Shown here: in pieces, positions 5,691 through 7,149 of the stretch
How positions within the stretch are numbered: the first letter of the stretch is position 1
Layout: every line of letters begins with the position of its first letter
Source of the DNA: Planctomycetaceae bacterium
Lineage (GTDB): Bacteria > Planctomycetota > Planctomycetia > Planctomycetales > Planctomycetaceae
Assembly: GCA_023258825.1 (NCBI GenBank)
Contig: JALQWE010000184.1
Location: forward strand, 1-7,149
Length of the DNA: 7,149 bases
Direction: 5' to 3'
Position numbers and translations under genes: made by a program
Notes under the pieces: generated by a model
Database searches by the model: none
Seen by the model: only the letters and a program-made list of their open reading frames with translations
Told to the model about the DNA's origin: nothing

Positions 5691-7149
5691 ATGTCCCCAA
5701 CGATGTCTTATGAACGAACCGTGACGACACCTCCACTGACGCAGTGGCCATGTGAGCGATGGCGACCAGCATCAGAATCACTGGCGTCGTTGCGCAGCAG
5801 TGCCCGGATTTCACTTCTGAGAATTGCGGCTGACTATCAGCGTTTTTTGTGGACTGTGGCGGGGAGTCATGATCTTTCACTTGCTGGGTCTGTCACAGAG
5901 GCGGGAGTGGACTCATCGATTCCGATGGTGATGACGGGGCACCAACCGGTAATTTTTCATGCGGGTCTGACATGGAAATATGAGACGACAGAGCAATTCG
6001 TTGGTTCCCGGAAGCTGCATGGCATTGCGGTTCTGATTGACACCGACGAGGGGGATGCGGGGGCGTTTGAGATCCCGGTGGTCGAGGGGACAACATCGCC
6101 GTCGGCCGTCGTTCGTCGGCGCACGGAGCGTGTTTCGTTATCACGGCAGCCGGGATTGTATCTGACGAGTCAGCTGGTCTCTCGGGCCGAGATAGCCACC
6201 GTGTTTGCTCGTGCTGAGCGGGCGTTGCTGGAATCCGGGTTACCGGAAGTGGCGGGGCGCGTGGCAGCCGCAGGATTAAGGTACGGTGAATTTGGCGACA
6301 GTTCTGCTGTGGTGGCGAATACAGTGATGCGGCAGGCGGCCGGGATTGGCCGTGGGTTGCAGGAAGTTCCTTTTTCCCGAGTGTGTCGACTACCGGAAAT
6401 GCTGCGATTCTTTTCGCAGTTACTGGAGACGCCGCGAGAGTTTCACCAATGCTATAACAACGTTCTGGATCGATATCGGCAGGAGCATGGCATTCGCAAC
6501 GAGGCCAATCCCTTTCCAAATCTGCAACTGGAGAATGATGGATTTGAGATGCCGTTCTGGCTGGTTGAACCCGCTGCGGGAACGCGATCGACCGTCTGGC
6601 TGCAGGCATCGTCGGGGGGGCACTGGCTTTGTCGGGGGCGACAACGCCTGACAGAGCTGAGTTCGGGATTTGTTCCGGAATCTCTGTTGGGCTTGCTGGC
6701 TCAGGGGTGGTTGCTGGTTCCTCGCGGAGCATTGATCACGGCCTCATTGAGGCTGCTGTTCAGTGACCTGTTTGTGCATGGCCTGGGGGGTGGACGCTAT
6801 GACGCGGCCACGGACCAGCTGATCCGCGCGTGGTGGCACGAAGAGCCGGCTCCTTTTGCTGTCGCCAGTGCCTCGAAGTGTCTGTTTCCGGAAGATCGGG
6901 ATCAGCTGCACCGTCTTCAGCAGTTTCAGACGCAGGTCCGGGAGATGCAGTATAACCCCGGACGTTTTCTGGATCAGGGGGTATTTCCGGAGGATCTGGA
7001 ATCGCGATTGAAAGTGCTGCTGGCAGAAAAGGACGTGGCGGTTGCGAGGCTGAAGAATTGTCGCGAATCCGGGGTCTCGGGTCGGGATATCGGCCGAACG
7101 ATTCAGCAGTTGACCGAGGACATTCGAAGCCTTGTGATGCAATCCGTGC
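5691..7149 (+). CDS. BshC-like protein of unknown function, 3' partial (first 486 codons)
   Basis: The frame runs without a stop from the ATG at 5691 to the window end; an in-frame TGA at 5676-5678 rules out an earlier start, and an ATG at 5703 is an alternative. The only Shine-Dalgarno-like stretch, GGGAG at 5668-5672, is 18 bases away. MTGHQPVIFHAG (81-92) recalls the TGQQ motif near the N-terminus of BshC, the enzyme thought to add cysteine in bacillithiol synthesis. GIAVLIDTDEGD (111-122) is a hydrophobic strand ending in acidic residues at the matching place. YNNVLDRYRQEHGIRNEANPFPNL lies at 254-277 and LFSDLFVHGLGGGRYDAATD at 356-375; the glycine-rich turn may bind a ligand. The visible end (404-486) is rich in charged, probably helical sequence. 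I remember proteins with the TGHQ...FH and HGxGGxxYD pattern from planctomycetes as uncharacterised. No signal peptide or membrane segment is seen, which suggests a cytoplasmic protein. The link to BshC is an inference from short motifs. Confidence 0.75.
   Translation, partial: MSPTMSYERTVTTPPLTQWPCERWRPASESLASLRSSARISLLRIAADYQRFLWTVAGSHDLSLAGSVTEAGVDSSIPMVMTGHQPVIFHAGLTWKYETTEQFVGSRKLHGIAVLIDTDEGDAGAFEIPVVEGTTSPSAVVRRRTERVSLSRQPGLYLTSQLVSRAEIATVFARAERALLESGLPEVAGRVAAAGLRYGEFGDSSAVVANTVMRQAAGIGRGLQEVPFSRVCRLPEMLRFFSQLLETPREFHQCYNNVLDRYRQEHGIRNEANPFPNLQLENDGFEMPFWLVEPAAGTRSTVWLQASSGGHWLCRGRQRLTELSSGFVPESLLGLLAQGWLLVPRGALITASLRLLFSDLFVHGLGGGRYDAATDQLIRAWWHEEPAPFAVASASKCLFPEDRDQLHRLQQFQTQVREMQYNPGRFLDQGVFPEDLESRLKVLLAEKDVAVARLKNCRESGVSGRDIGRTIQQLTEDIRSLVMQSV

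Noticed and set aside
5893..6732. 279-codon minus-strand frame
   Set aside because: It is proline/serine/arginine-rich, resembles no family, and lies opposite the BshC-like gene, whose family-type motifs are on the plus strand. It is a high-GC shadow frame.

Overview
The window most likely comes from a planctomycete-type bacterium with fairly high GC. The clues are an Rpn/YhgA-like protein tail with EG-R repeats, a condensation-superfamily acyltransferase of a type I associate with planctomycetes, and a large protein with the TGHQ...FH and HGxGGxxYD motifs that I remember from planctomycete hypothetical proteins. Shine-Dalgarno sequences are weak throughout, which also fits. The assignment rests on protein style, not on a marker gene.

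Layout from left to right. (1) Positions 1-357 (+) hold the C-terminal end of an Rpn/YhgA-like (PD-(D/E)XK transposase-family) protein that enters from outside the window and may be frameshifted. (2) Positions 358-565 are a spacer of about 208 bases with no convincing gene. (3) Positions 566-4021 (+) hold a complete mfd, the transcription-repair coupling factor and the one gene here with a certain function. (4) Positions 4015-5526 (-), or to 5538 if a TTG start is used, hold a condensation/WS-DGAT-like acyltransferase with an HHCCCDG active-site motif. It converges on mfd and the two genes share their last seven bases. (5) Positions 5539-5690 are a divergent intergenic region with an imperfect hairpin. 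(6) Positions 5691-7149 (+) hold the first 486 codons of a large protein, cut by the window end, with a BshC-like N-terminal motif and unknown function.

The genes do not form one pathway. Mfd is a housekeeping repair protein. The acyltransferase has no carrier protein, ligase or synthase gene beside it in this window. The acyltransferase and the BshC-like gene are divergent and could share a control region. I see no tRNA, rRNA, CRISPR array, complete insertion sequence or recognisable defence system. The best candidates for undescribed biology are the cut-off BshC-like gene and the orphan acyltransferase.
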